This document shows positions 23,848-35,751 of a DNA stretch of 64,000 nt, in pieces. The notes beneath the pieces were generated by a model, which worked only from the letters and a program-made list of their open reading frames with translations, was not told the DNA's origin and did no database searches. Every line of letters starts with the position of its first letter. Position 1 is the first letter of the stretch. The position numbers were made by a program, and so were the translations under genes. This stretch comes from Syncephalastrum monosporum B8922. Its lineage: Eukaryota; Mucoromycota; Mucoromycetes; Mucorales; Syncephalastraceae. The stretch covers positions 186,001-250,000 of the forward strand of contig JNEN01001212.1 of the NCBI GenBank assembly GCA_000697355.1. Direction: 5' to 3'.

Positions 23848-25440
23848 CGAAGTGGAGGCAAAGTTGAAAGACAAAAGAAGACTCGGTCATGTCAAGTCCA
23901 ACGAAAAACTAGCATTATTGAATAGACAACAAAATGCTCCTCGCGAGACACATATACATTGTCACCTCACTTCAAAATCTGTTCTGCCCAAAGTACAAAT
24001 CAAACCAACTCATTCGTTTTGATTTCCGACCACATTTTAATAACCAAGCTGAGTATATTATTCAGGGATCTAGCCTATCGAGATTCATTCTAAAGTAAGT
24101 TGGTCGTTCGACTGAAGTGCACTTTCCTAGATATCTACGGCAGAGCCGGGTTCGCTATTGCGCGCGCAAGGCGACAGGCTTGCCACCCCATCTAACTAAC
24201 GCGCCCGTGTAGGGCGCGTTTCTAACTTCTTTGATATTTCATCCAGTGTGAATCACTTCTCATGACGTGCGGGACTGGAGACACTTGGGTATATGCCTAT
24301 GAGTAAAGGTTTAAGCTATTACCAGCTTCTACTGCAGGCTAGGGCGGAGGAGGAGGACAAACGAGGGAGGACATAGCTAGGAGGACAAAAGGAACGGAAA
24401 GGGAAAGGAGCGGGTCTGACATCAATTGAGTACATGTTGACATGTTTCAGTTTCTCCTGTAGTTCATTACATTTACGGACAGAGGAAAAGGCCAAAAAAA
24501 AAAAAACCCTCTGGTAGGAGGGGGCGCAAGCGGGCAAGAGGAAGAGAGACGCAAACCGGAGAGAAGGAAGGAGAAGAAAACGCAATACAACAAGCTACGT
24601 ATTCATTTATTCAATGTTAAAAATGTCTAAAGTATTGTATTTCAACGTGACAACTTACTTTCGTGCTACACCGGTGCATGGACGAGCAACCGGTGGCAGA
24701 GGGACTTGAGGGGAACTCGTGTCGTCTATGTTGTTTCTGTGAGATTATGAATTTTTTGGAGTAAAGTCTTCAACATTTCTGAATAGATTTTAGGGATTAG
24801 GGATTTAGGGAAAATGCACCACATATAAAGCCAAGAAGCAAGGAACAGAATAAGTTGATATTTGTGGAATAAACGGTCACCGATAGTTTCATTTTCTAGA
24901 AAAGAAGTGTACCTTTCCTCTTAAGTATAGTGCATACATATCGGCGTGTATGCAATGGGTCCCCTGATATGCAGTGGAGATCTTCGAAGATCTAACGTGT
25001 CATGTGCTAGCAGTAGGCCTCTTGTGAATTCCCTGTAGAATGATGTTTTTTGCAGGTTTCTTCCCAAATGAAGAAATACAGTTAAATGGAAATGCTGCTC
25101 TATGTTTCATGGTAAAAAATAGGCTCAATACCGGTATGTGGATGGTAAGGTATGTATATTTAGATGCTATGATAAAAAAAAGCCGGAAGCTAGGTATGCC
25201 GGCGTTTGCTGTAAATATGACTGTTGAGATGATTTAGGCGTGATTTGTGTAAGTGGAGGGAACCGCTAGATTACTTTGATGGGAGGCTTGGTCTACGTAT
25301 CTCTTACGATGGCTGTGACCAGCACAGTGGTAAAGAAGGAGAGGAGAATTTGTAAAAATAGACACATTTTCCAAGTGTGTACAAGGGGAAGGATGGGGGA
25401 AGTGTGTAATTCATACCACAAATGGCTGGAAGGGAGGGCG
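23848..25440. other. Gene-poor intergenic stretch
   Basis: About 1.6 kb without a supportable gene. Contents include a GC-rich palindromic patch around 24160-24225, purine-rich runs near 24335-24580 and a telomere-like TTAGGG cluster at 24790-24810. Short frames lack coding character. Confidence 0.5.
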
Positions 25441-27111
25441 TTACAGAATACCCGAATCTTTGAGCGCATTCTGCAAGATGGTTTCCTTTATAGCTGTGAA
25501 GACAAGCTTAATCTATAATACAATGAAGAAAAATAATGAATACATCAAAATGAGGTTGAAACCTTTCTTTTTGCTTACATTTTTGGTGTCGGTAGCTTGC
25601 GTCAAACTGAAACAAAAACGAAACGCATATATCAGATAATCCATAAACATCAATTTTAAATGAGCATCAGCCCCTTACTGCGGATAAATGTTCAGTTTGG
25701 CGCGATTGGTCTGATTGAACCGCCAAAGGATATACTTAGCCGCCTTGGCCACATCGTTTCCACCTGCAGAGCAGAACCGTCAATGTACATCTTAATGCAT
25801 GTATGGGTCCATACCTCCATAATCCGGAAAATAGCGCTCAAGTGGTATTTTTGGAAGCTTAGCTTTGAACACGTCGATTTTGTTTAAGAACAGAATCGTA
25901 GATGTGCGCAAAAACCATCGGCTGTTAATCACTGATTCAAAGAGGACAAGGCTTTCCATCATGCGGTTCTATGCATAAAAAAATTAAGGTTGGTACTGTT
26001 TTTCTTGGTTTGGGATTCCCTAAAAAGAAAAGAAGGTTCGTGTTACCTGTCGGTTCTCTTCCAATAGAACCTGGTCGTACTCGCTCAAAGAGACACAGAA
26101 AATGATCGACGTGACGGCCTCGAAGCAATGGATCCACTTTTTCCGTTCAGAACGTTGGCCTCCCACATCGAACATACTGTGGAGATTATTCGATCGGATA
26201 AGAACATAGGGCCTCATCATCGCGTATCGCACCACTTACTGGACGTTGATCTGACCCATGCGGAACCGCGTGTCGGTGATACCGGTGGTCTTGAGACGAG
26301 CATACAGGACATCCTGCACAGTCGGAACGTAATTTTCTTGGCCGATTCTTTTTGATTCTTCGAAGAAACTAGAATAGCAAAAATAAAAATAAAAACGCGT
26401 TAATTAGCGTTCATTTGCACTTTTACAGCAAAACATACTAGGGAGCTGAATCCATCAAGTAAAAGTCGCTGCTCTCCATTTCTAGGAGTCGAGCCACAGC
26501 AGGATCTTGCCAGATACTGTAGGCGGCCGCAGCAAGATCAGGTGACATATTTCCTTCGCTGGGGCGATACTCGGCCACGCGGTTTGCATGATACTATTGA
26601 GAAATAAAATACAATAGGGTCCGTAAGAAAAGCTGCATGCGAGGAGATGATCTTCCTCTTTGGTTTGGCGTACTTCGTTTTTCTCATTTTCAAAAGCGAT
26701 ATCATAGCGTTGGAGACCGTTAATGATATCTTGAACGGATTCAATCAGGTTGTTGTATACAGCCGGACGCCAGCTTTCGAGTTCTTGTTTGCTGTAGCCG
26801 TTCTGGTGGATGATCTTCATTTGTTTCACAATGGTCGATTTACCCGATTCCCCGCTGCCTAGAGATAGAAGCACAAAAAAAAAATCATGCATTAATTCAT
26901 TCATTCAAAGAAATGACGCCGCAGCCATCGAACAAACCAGGCGTGGGAGTAGCACTGGTTGATGCACGTATGCACAATTGTATGAGCTGTTACCTAACAA
27001 CAGGATTTTACACTCGCGTTTCAATTTACGACTGTCCTCCTCGAGCATACGATCAATATGCTCGCTGCGATTTCTTTCTGCGCGCGCTTCCGAAGACCAG
27101 CATAGACCCAT
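25441..27111 (-). CDS. Heterotrimeric G-protein alpha subunit
   Basis: GTP-binding signal transducer coupled to seven-helix receptors at the plasma membrane. Nine exons: 26994-27111, 26674-26858, 26439-26593, 26240-26368, 26047-26176, 25815-25968, 25679-25763, 25579-25606 and 25441-25512. All phases agree and give 351 aa, the usual length. The start MGLCWSSE offers Gly2 for myristoylation and Cys4 for palmitoylation. The G1 box is GSGESGKST, switch I carries the catalytic Arg in RLKTTGI, switch II is [12 protein letters not shown], and G4 is FLNKID. The G5-like segment is QATDTKN. It ends in DSGIL, with Ser where pertussis-toxin-sensitive Gi proteins have Cys. The class (Gpa1/2/3-like) is not assigned. 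Confidence 0.96.
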
Positions 27112-27548
27112 GAGCGAAATGCACGAATGAATGAGGGAATGTGCAGACAAGAGAAGAAAAAGAGAGAAATTGAAGAAAGAACCGATGAAAAAGGAGTACA
27201 GGCAAAACCGTGAAAGAATCGGAAGGGGCTCTAGTTATTTTTTGGGGCCCTTTAGGTAGTGAATAGGGACAGGGAAAATGTGAAAGTATAAAAAAAATTC
27301 GAGAGCGCTGATAGAGCACAACAAAGAAATGAAAATCAGGGGAAGAAAACAGAAGCGAAGAAGAAGAAGAGAAGAGGAAGAAAAAGAGAAAGAGACGAGG
27401 AGGAAAGAAGCATTTGAGTTCATTCTTTGAAAAGAAAAAAAAAAAAAAAGAAAAAACAGCTATATTGTATATGATACACATATAATATACACACATACGG
27501 CCATTTAGCCGTATACACTACATTGTTTTATTTTTTGTTTTTTTCCTA
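27112..27548. other. Intergenic, purine-rich leader of the G-alpha gene
   Basis: No gene. On the minus strand this is a long C/T-rich tract upstream of the G-alpha start, typical of fungal promoters and leaders, with a poly-A/T block near 27433-27456. Confidence 0.55.
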
Positions 27549-28355
27549 TTATTTCGATGTTCGTTCAAGGTAGTCGGCCCAGCTGCCAGGGTAGTTGTGG
27601 ACCCTACAGCAAGGACGAATACGTGAGTTGATTCTTCTTTTTTGAAAAATAGGACTCCTTCTTCAAGGCTCACTTACGACGAATAGCCAAGTTGGCGCAA
27701 GTAATCCGCAGCCTTAGCACTGCGGATACCGGCTTGGCAGTAGACGATGATCTCGTCCGTTTTGTCTGGTTTGTCAAAGTTGAAAGTGTTCAAGAAATCA
27801 TCGGGCGAAGCGTCCCATGCGACCGTGAACGCGCTCTAAAAACGAGAATAAAAGGTGTGTGAAACGCATGTTACAAAGGTCTGATCTCCCTCTTTCCCGA
27901 CTCCTCCCCATTCCCTTTCCCCTTGTGCTCCTTTTTTTTTTTTTTATCTATGCGCATGTAATGTGTGGATGCGTCGATGAATGATTTTCAATAATGCTTA
28001 CCAGGGGCAGATTCTTCGACATTGGTATCTGACCTTGCATGAGTTCGGTCGGCTCTCGGACGTCGATCAGCCGATATTTCTTTAAAAATCAGTTAACACG
28101 TAAGTATATATACATATAAGGATACACCATGGGCCATACCTTGTCATTCTGCTTAATGATTTCGTGGATCTTTTCAAAATCGACGGTGAACGAGTTGGGG
28201 TCTCGTTTGTTGTCATTGACCGAGTAATGACGCACGAGCGAAGCACGCGTCATGAGCGCCAAAGGGCGGTATGGTTTGACAAAGTTTAAAGTGCGTGGTG
28301 TTTGATAGTGGAGAGCGGTAGTAGCTCTTGTGAGTCTGCCAATATGTCTCAACAT
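27549..28355 (-). CDS. Mitochondrial rhodanese-domain sulfurtransferase
   Basis: Single-domain rhodanese, 168 aa, from four exons (28140-28355, 28002-28079, 27678-27835, 27549-27603). The first about 45 residues are basic, hydroxylated and free of acidic residues (MLRHIGRLTRATTALHYQ at the start), a clear mitochondrial presequence. The rhodanese fold follows: YRLIDVREPTEL, then the active-site loop CQAGIRS with the sulfur-carrying Cys at about 131, then YPGSWADYL. Such proteins move sulfane sulfur (thiosulfate or persulfide substrates). Yeast relatives of this layout are the mitochondrial Rdl/Aim42-type enzymes, so the exact substrate is uncertain. Confidence 0.9.
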
Positions 28356-28986
28356 GATAAAGTAGAATAGAGAGGAAATTTAGGGTTCAGCACTCAGAAA
28401 ATGGAAATAAGTGTTAAATGCTTGATGCGTGTGGGACAAATCAATATCACTTGACTGCCCAAACATAACAAATCATTTGTTCTCTTTGTTCTTATTCTTG
28501 CATTGCATTGATGTGTCTGGTGCTCATCAAGCCCTTTCCCCTGCTCTTCATTATTTCGTCTGTTTCCTTCCCTTTCCTTTTCTTTCTTTTTTTTCTCTTT
28601 TCTTTCCCCTTTAGGGAGGGTTTAGCCACCACCACGATATCGATACTGTATCCCAACCACGATATCTACAATCGATAGAGAAGGGTTTCAGGGTCAAAAA
28701 GGGTGTCCTATTCAACACCATTTTAGAGCTATTGAGGGAAAATATGCCATCTGTAGGTTAGCAAAGGAATAAAAAAAATACATGATTGATCGAAAGGGAG
28801 GCCATGCTGCATAAAGACAACACACCCGCCTCAAGAAGGCAACAAGGCCAGTTAGTGTAATTTTGTAAGAGAATCGAATAAGTGGAGTCTACTTGTATCT
28901 GCTGCTTTGCAATAATAATTAAACGAATTTTTGCAAGAAACGTTGACTCTTTGATCGTAGCAGGATCGCAAGGCGATGACAACGTG
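28356..28986. other. Divergent promoter region
   Basis: Between the rhodanese (-) and PIG-M (+) genes. No gene; pyrimidine-rich tract at about 28540-28612 and two ACCACGATATC repeats at 28631-28668. Confidence 0.5.
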
Positions 28987-30629
28987 ATGACCAAAACAGG
29001 CCACTTTAACTTTACGAATCTCTGCATTGCGGCCGCAGTCCTCCGTGTCATACTCCTCGTCTATGGCGAATGGCAGGACAGACACCTCGACGTCAAGTAC
29101 ACTGACATTGACTACCTTGTCTTTACCGACGCTGCGCGCCACATCACTCAAGGCGAGTCTCCTTACGCACGCGCAACATACCGCTACACGCCAATGCTTG
29201 CCATCCTCTTGACGCCGAACATTTACGGGTTCTTTGCATTTGGCAAGTGCCTCTTTGCATTGGCTGATCTTGGGGTGGGGTACCTCATTCACCAGATTCT
29301 GGTTCTGCGGGGTATGCCGTCGCGCAAGGCACTCTGGTTTGACGCGCTATGGCTGCTGAACCCGATGGTGGCCAACATATCCACACGTGGCAACGCCGAG
29401 TCACTCCTGAGCATGATGGTCCTCGGAACCCTGTATTTCGTCCTGACCCGCCAGTTTTATCCTGCCTGCGCCGCCTTTGGGCTCGCCGTCCATTTCAAGA
29501 TCTATCCAGTCATCTACGCCGCGCCGCTGGTCTTCCTTCTCGATGCCCGCTACGGCGACCCCGTCGAGTGGCCGACGGTCATGTGGAGCTACCAGCAGCT
29601 CCGTCTCACGCTGCTGCAGCGCCTCGTCCCTGCTTCCTCCGCCATCATCCAGAACCAGGGCGGACAGGATGGGACGGACCTCTCCACCAGCCTCGGCCGT
29701 CGACACCGCGCGCAGCAGATCATGCGCCATGTCATCCTCTTCCTCACGCCGACCCGTATCATGTTTGCCATCACCAGCGCAACCGTCTTTTTCGTCTTGA
29801 CAGGCGCCATGTACCAACTGTAAGTCAAAATCGATAACCGGAGATCCCGTCATCTCATAGCCGGCGAACAAAAATCTGCGCTAGGTACGGCGATGAATTC
29901 TTGGAACACACTTATTTGTATCACGTCACTCGCAAGGATCACCGACACAACTTCTCCGTCTGGTTCTATCAGATGTATCTCACTTTTGATGCGCCTATCG
30001 CCGGCAAGATCCTGGGTCTTGTTGCTTTCCTGCCTCAGCTGTCCCTTGTCACTTTGGTCGGTATCGCATTCGCCAAGGATATATTCTTTGCCTGTTTCCT
30101 GCAAACGTTCCTATTCGTCGCGTTTAACAAGGTCTGCACCTCACAAGTAAGTCTTAAGAAACACACGTGCACGAATATTATCTTAAGCTCTATGGATCAG
30201 TACTTTATGTGGTATATTTGCCTCCTGCCGCTCATCCTGCCCTCGACCAACATTTGGTTCCGGTGGAAGGGACTATCCTTGATTGTGGCCTGGGTCGCGA
30301 GTCAGGTAACTCATGCAAAAAAAAAAAAAAGGTCGGCGATAAGCAAAAGATAGAACGCTAATCCGCTGGATAAAACTAAGGGCGCCTGGCTACACTTTGC
30401 ATACCGACTGGAATTTCTCGGAAAGAACACGTTCTTCTCGCTCTGGGTCTCGAGCATCGTTTTTTTCATCGTCAACTGTTGGATTGCGGTTGAACTCATG
30501 CTTAACCACCAGTTTGAGAGCGTCTACGGCTCAACAGGGAGGATACGATGGGTATGGGGTATGGGTGATCCTGGTCCACGACCAGACGCGAGCACGAGTG
30601 GTACGAGTACCAGCAGTCGATCTCAATAG
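28987..30629 (+). CDS. GPI14: GPI mannosyltransferase I (PIG-M/GPI14)
   Basis: ER-membrane enzyme that adds the first alpha-1,4-mannose from dolichol-phosphate-mannose to GlcN-PI during GPI-anchor synthesis. Exons 28987-29819, 29885-30146, 30201-30305 and 30381-30629 give 482 aa, somewhat longer than the roughly 400-425 aa usual. The lumenal DXD-type motif DID (40-42) lies in VKYTDIDYLVFTDAARH. Other family segments are SPYARATYRYTPMLA, WLLNPMVANISTRGNAES and FGLAVHFKIYPVIYA. Later ones are HVTRKDHRHNFSVWFY and YFMWYICLLPLILP. Multiple hydrophobic helices are evident. A charged insert (about 225-250) and a Ser/Thr tail account for the extra length. A GPI-anchored candidate product, the metalloprotease, is encoded at 58.6-60.9 kb. 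Confidence 0.93.
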
Positions 30630-30950
30630 ACACCATGTATTAATTAGGCCTATATGATACACCCTTTTCCAATAATAATACCAGCAGAAAAGAATGAATT
30701 GAAAAAGAATACACACACGCACGGACAAGACTCATATTTAGGCGTGGATAAACAAAGGGGGGAAAAGGTTGAGCTTCCGTGCAAAAGGAAGGTAGCTGAT
30801 GGGTGAGGTTTCAAACTCCATCGGCATTTCCTGGCTAAGGTTTGATCCGCTGCGCTCGAGCCTGCCGCTATCGGATCGTCGACCCTGAAACCTTGACAGG
30901 GCATGCATCCCCTGCCCGATCTGGTGGAAGAGGGTTCTTCCACAGTACAC

Positions 30951-30960
30951 TATATATTAA
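30951..30960 (+). promoter_or_regulatory. Candidate TATA box of the MFS gene
   Basis: tatatattaa about 60 nt before the MFS ATG, downstream of a GC-richer block. Spacing suits a core promoter. Confidence 0.4.
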
Positions 30961-31016
30961 GTCAACCGCGACGCGTTCACCCTCATTGTAACCAACACTT
31001 TATATCTCTCTCTCTC

Positions 31017-32632
31017 ATGGCAGACGCACAACAGCCCACCAGTAGTAGTAGCGTCAGCAGCAGCAGTAGTACAGCACACAGCGAAAACTGCCCGATGCCT
31101 TCCTCAGACATGACAGCAACCACTGCAATGCCTAACAAAACCACTACGTCGCCTGCCTCCGGTACAGACGCTTTTGCTAAAGATCCCGAAAAGGCAGCTA
31201 CTTTTATTCCTGTCACCTGGCAAGAGGGTGATCCCGAGTATCCGCCCAACTGGTCCAAGGCTTTCCGCTGGTTCTATACGATCGTCGTTGCTTTCCTAGT
31301 CGTTTCGGCTGCTTTTGGCTCGTCTGTCATCACGGGCGATATGATGGGTGCAGTAAACTCTTTTAATGTCTCCATGGAAGTTTCCACCCTCCAGGTCTCG
31401 CTGATGGTGTGCGGCTTCGCGGTGGGTCCTCTCTTGTGGAGCCCGCTCAGTGAAATGTACGGTCGCAAACCCGTCTACATTGTGGCCCTCGGTATCTACG
31501 TCGTCTTCAACATTCCTTGTGCGCTTGCCCAAAACATCGGCACCTTGCTTGTCTGTCGCTTCTTGTGCGGCTTCTTTGCATCGGTGGCTCTCACTCTGGC
31601 GGGCGGCACAATTGGTGACCTTTTTGATAATGCCGCCGAACGCGGCGGCGCCATTGCTTATTTTGCTGCTGCACCGTACGCCGGTCCTGTTCTTGGGCCC
31701 ATCGCAGGCGGCTGGATCGGTATTGGCACACACACGTGGCGATGGATCTATTGGGTAAGCAATACTATATACATTGGGGAAGACCCAAGTGACTCATTTT
31801 TTATCTTTAGGTGAATATGATATTTGCTGGCGTCATGTGGATCCTCATGGTCTTTCTGCCCGAAACTTACGGCCCTGCACTGCTGGCACGTCGGGCCAAG
31901 AACCTGCGCAAGAAAACAGGCGATCCTCGCTACCGCATCCTGGATGAACCCTTCGAGTCCCGCACAGAGCTGATTAAGTCGACCCTTATTCGCCCTTTCA
32001 CGATGCTAGCGACCGAGCCCATCCTGCTTCTCATGTCTCTCTATGTCGCCATCATCTATGCGCTCTTGTATGCCTTCTTTTTTGCGTACCCTATCGTGTT
32101 TGGCGAAGTCCACGGCTTCAACGATGGCTTTATTGGCCTGACCTTTATCGGCGTCCTCATTGGCGTCGCATTTTCCCTGTGCTTTACTCCTCGCCTCGAA
32201 AAGTGGTATGCCGCTTCCGCCCAAGAACCCGAGGATCGCTTGCCTGGAATGATGATTGCCGCTCCGTTTGTTCCTATCTCGCTCTTTATCTTTGGCTGGA
32301 CATCTTACCCGCACGTCCACTGGATTGGTCCGTGCATTGCTGGCCTGCCATTCGGCTTTGGTATGGTTACCATCTACTACAGCGCCAACAACTATATTAT
32401 CGACTGCTTCAGCAAGTACATCGCTTCAGCTCTGTCAGCCAAGACTGTTGTGCGTAGCGGTGGAGGTGCTGCTTTTCCTCTGTTCATTGTACAAATGTAT
32501 CACGGTCTCGGTAACCAGTGGGCTTCTACTTTGCTGGCGTTTATCAGTCTTGCCATCGTCCCTATCCCCTTTGCTTTTTACAAATGGGGTGCCCAAATCC
32601 GAGCGAGATCAGCTATTAGTTCCAAGCTCTAA
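31017..32632 (+). CDS. MFS transporter, DHA1/polyamine-drug type
   Basis: Twelve-helix major facilitator of the fungal DHA1 (Tpo1/Flr1-like) drug:H+ antiporter family, 519 aa in two exons (31017-31754, 31811-32632). The Ser/Thr-rich cytosolic N-terminus (about 75 residues) leads to DPEYPPNWSKAFRWFYT, the usual entry to TM1. The MFS signature between TM2 and TM3 is LSEMYGRKPVYI. Motif-C-like glycines are in YAGPVLGPIAGGWIG at TM5. The central loop has FLPETYGPALLARRAKNLRKKTG, and the C-terminal half includes PFGFGMVTIYYSANNYIIDCF. Location is probably the plasma membrane, exporting drugs or polyamines; the substrate cannot be read from sequence. Confidence 0.9.
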
Positions 32633-33319
32633 AAGCTAATTTTTTTGCATTACTTATTTATTTCTATTCTATACATGTAACCTCTTTCCAGCATAATACC
32701 TCCACCACACAGACATTGATAATCCTTCATCATGCCCACCCTTAATTATAAAATTAAAAACACGTTATAAATTGTTGTTAACACTAGTCATATCTAATTT
32801 CTTTATGTACCACGCAACTGACATGTAATAACTACTATGAAGATGGGAACAGTAGAAACCCAATGTCGTACAACCTCTCGTTTTTCTGGTCGTGAGCATG
32901 ATAAAAATTTACACGAACTTGCCATAAAGCGTTCTGTACCTAAGCGGCCTGATCCCGCGCCCACTCTCCTACTCTGTCTCTCGCTCGCGAGGCAAAAGGA
33001 GACCTGTGCATGATCTTTATTTTTTTTGTTGATCAGCTGAAGTATCTCCTTTACAGGCCAGAGACAACGCTGTGCTTCGATGTCTCTTTCGGTGTGCTCA
33101 GATAATGGCTTGCAAATGGGCTACTCCTGAATGGAATACACGACTCCCTTACAAAACCTCCCAACAAACTCGCCAAAAAAAGCCAAAGGCAAAGGGAGAC
33201 TGCTGCATTGAATCCATTTCTGTCATCTTTTTATTTTGTTTTGTAAACTTCTTGTTTGTTTTTTCTACACCTTACTATAACCTCTAACTTTTATTGTAAT
33301 CTTTTGGTTGTATCATCGA
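32633..33319. other. Intergenic between the MFS and arrestin-like genes
   Basis: AT-rich 3' flank of the MFS gene followed by a probable promoter for the arrestin-like gene. No coding sequence recognised. Confidence 0.5.
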
Positions 33320-35503
33320 ATGACGTTCATCTCAGCCAGCAATGACGGCTATAGGCGGCTCGAACAACAGTGCCACGACCTCGATACGATCGACCTCGGT
33401 ACCGGGAAAACCCAGCAAGAACATGTGCCCTGCCACCCACTTGATGTGATGCGTCGCTACAGCAATGAAGAAACCGAGACGTCTTTCTCGACCAACACCA
33501 GTACCACCACCACCAGCAGTCGCGAAGGCAATAGCAGCAGCAGTAGACATAGTAGCGCCGCATTGGCGTCATCATCTGCCTCTTCGGCGGACGCACATGG
33601 TGCCGCCTCCGCATCCTACTCGCCTTCACCCGTTACAACTGCCAGAAAGCGACCCTCTCCACCACCACAGCCTGGTGTGCCGCGCCTGGACATGATGTTT
33701 GATGGTCAAGATAAACAGACCCTCGTGCTCCGCGCAGGTGAGCCCGTCGACGGTCATCTCCTGGTCGACACCAGTTCCATGCCAAGCGACGTACAGGTGC
33801 AATATCTCCGTCTGTCGGTGTATGGCCACGCCCAGATCTATGATACTCCTGGTAAACCCCTCAGTGTGGGCCTGTTTGACTATGAACGAGACGTACGCGT
33901 GCTTTCGACAGGAATCCGCATTGTGCGCAAGACGCCGCCCGTCTTTGATGCGACGCGCCGCAAATCCAAGGATAAAATGGTCATCCGGCCGGCAGAGTCA
34001 GTGGTGTGTGACAATGTCAACGAGGACGAGATGGACGACGAGGGTGAGAACGAAGACGACGAGGGAGACGCACGAAAAAGGAAGCGCGAGAGAGAGACTG
34101 TGATAGATCAGCTCGTGCAGCAGCTTGTTGCGCAGTGCGGTCAGGATCCTCCACCACGACCGGCCGGACCTACGACGTTCAGCACTCGATTTGCGGACGA
34201 CCCCACCTTTCTCAACGACAAGACGTATACGCTCGATCAGGGCATGCTGCACCGCCTACATTTCTCACTTCCGATCGACAGCTCGCGCCCACTGCCCGGA
34301 TCGTTTGACCACCCGCACTTTCCAATTCAGTACTACTGCATAGCGGTGCTCGTATATCGCACCGCACAGACGGGCGATGCGATGCTGGTCTCGCACCAAG
34401 TGCTACCCGTCGCTCGTTTTGACCCGACCCCCTTGCCGAACGATCCATACGGGTTGACTTGCTCGAGGGTTCGGTATGCCTGGATCACAGACAGCAAACT
34501 CAACAGACTGCTTCTCACGGTGCGCCAACGCAAGCAACGCCATGTTATGATCCGCAGCAGCGACTCGCAGCAGAAATTGATCGGAACGAGCGAGCCGCGT
34601 CCGTCTCGGTCGCCCGCCATAGCGCTGCCTACACCGTCATGCTCACTATCATCCTCATCCTCATCGTCGTCGTCGTGGTGGGTCAGGCGCCTCTTGTCGC
34701 ACATTTCGTATTACTGCGTGACGCGACGGTGGCAAGTGCTGGATACGCCGTTTTTGTCTTGCTTGTTGCAAATCCCACGGCGTGCGCTTCGTCCGGGCGA
34801 CCCGATACCGCTGCGTGTGATGGTGGAAAACAACAAGGTGCATCTTCTGCAAGTGGCCCTGACGGTGCGGCTGCTCCGCAAGATTTACCTCACCCTGAGT
34901 ATGGGCGAGTTGGCCGAGACCACCGTCTGCTACACAGCGACGGCGACTTTGACAGGCGACGAGCCGTACCATCTCCAGGGCGACGACGATGACGACGAGA
35001 ATGAGGGGCTGCAGCAGGACTATTTCGTGGGCCAAGAACAGCCATCGTCATCGCTCCCCTCAGGTGGTGGTGCAGGGTTGGAGCCGTTTAAAACAGCCAC
35101 TCACCTGATATTTGATCTGTCCAAGGGGATCCGAGTGCCGGCTGACTCCAGTATGGGAGGTGCTTGTGGTGGTACGACCGTTTTGCCCGATATGACGCGA
35201 GGCACTTTTCAAGTCAGCTACGAGCTGGACGTGCAGGTTCACTTTAGTTCGCTGTCGCCTCCCTCCGCGTCGTTAGATCAGCATATACAGAATCAACAAC
35301 AACAGAACCAGCAGCAGCAGCAGCAGCAGCAGCATTTAGAGTGTGTGTATCATCCAATCATGCAGGTGCGGGAACACACTATAGCCACGACTGCAACAGA
35401 CGATGACCATGCCAAGTCTTTGGCGAGGCCTGCACCTCTCGCGCTGGGTGTCAAATTCCATACGCTCCGGCCTGATTCGGTTGCTATTCTTGTCACTCAA
35501 TAG
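33320..35503 (+). CDS. Arrestin-like (alpha-arrestin) protein
   Basis: Single-exon frame, 727 aa, starting at the ATG at 33320 (the frame upstream offers only TTG). After a Ser/Thr-rich N-terminus, an arrestin-N-like beta domain begins near residue 130: QTLVLRAGEPVDGHLLVD, LRLSVYGHAQIYD and PLPGSFDHPHFPIQYYC. It holds an acidic/basic insert (about 220-260). An arrestin-C-like half follows from about 470: LDTPFLSCLLQIPRRALRPG, then PIPLRVMVENNK, with LECVYHPIMQVREHT near the end. Fungal alpha-arrestins recruit Rsp5-type ubiquitin ligases to transporters. No clear PPxY motif was seen, so that role is uncertain. The Ser/Trp-rich piece at 34640-34720 is unusual and may hide an unrecognised intron. 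Confidence 0.72.
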   Translation: MTFISASNDGYRRLEQQCHDLDTIDLGTGKTQQEHVPCHPLDVMRRYSNEETETSFSTNTSTTTTSSREGNSSSSRHSSAALASSSASSADAHGAASASYSPSPVTTARKRPSPPPQPGVPRLDMMFDGQDKQTLVLRAGEPVDGHLLVDTSSMPSDVQVQYLRLSVYGHAQIYDTPGKPLSVGLFDYERDVRVLSTGIRIVRKTPPVFDATRRKSKDKMVIRPAESVVCDNVNEDEMDDEGENEDDEGDARKRKRERETVIDQLVQQLVAQCGQDPPPRPAGPTTFSTRFADDPTFLNDKTYTLDQGMLHRLHFSLPIDSSRPLPGSFDHPHFPIQYYCIAVLVYRTAQTGDAMLVSHQVLPVARFDPTPLPNDPYGLTCSRVRYAWITDSKLNRLLLTVRQRKQRHVMIRSSDSQQKLIGTSEPRPSRSPAIALPTPSCSLSSSSSSSSSWWVRRLLSHISYYCVTRRWQVLDTPFLSCLLQIPRRALRPGDPIPLRVMVENNKVHLLQVALTVRLLRKIYLTLSMGELAETTVCYTATATLTGDEPYHLQGDDDDDENEGLQQDYFVGQEQPSSSLPSGGGAGLEPFKTATHLIFDLSKGIRVPADSSMGGACGGTTVLPDMTRGTFQVSYELDVQVHFSSLSPPSASLDQHIQNQQQQNQQQQQQQQHLECVYHPIMQVREHTIATTATDDDHAKSLARPAPLALGVKFHTLRPDSVAILVTQ

Positions 35504-35751
35504 GATAATAAAGTTCTTTAAACAAAAAAGAGCGGGTGCATTTTTACCCATCCTAGTAAAAAAAAGGATCAACGGGCAAAAAATAACCATACGTAACGTA
35601 AGGAGATCAACCCAACCCCCTTCCTTGCCTCATTCGGGTTAGCCGCCCTTTTTAGCCGTGCACTGAACAGTAATGCGAATATAAAAATGTGCGAATCGAG
35701 GCAATTTCAGCGCTTTTTTTTTCTTTATCTACTTTTCTTATTCAATCCAAC

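Noticed and set aside
24140..24230. GC-rich palindromic patch considered as a tRNA or other structured RNA
   Set aside because: No B-box-like GGTTCGANTCC, no acceptor-stem pairing at the right spacing, no CCA-proximal features.
25040..25518. Small plus-strand frames downstream of the G-alpha gene
   Set aside because: Short, composition-driven and overlapping the G-alpha 3' region; no homology-like content.
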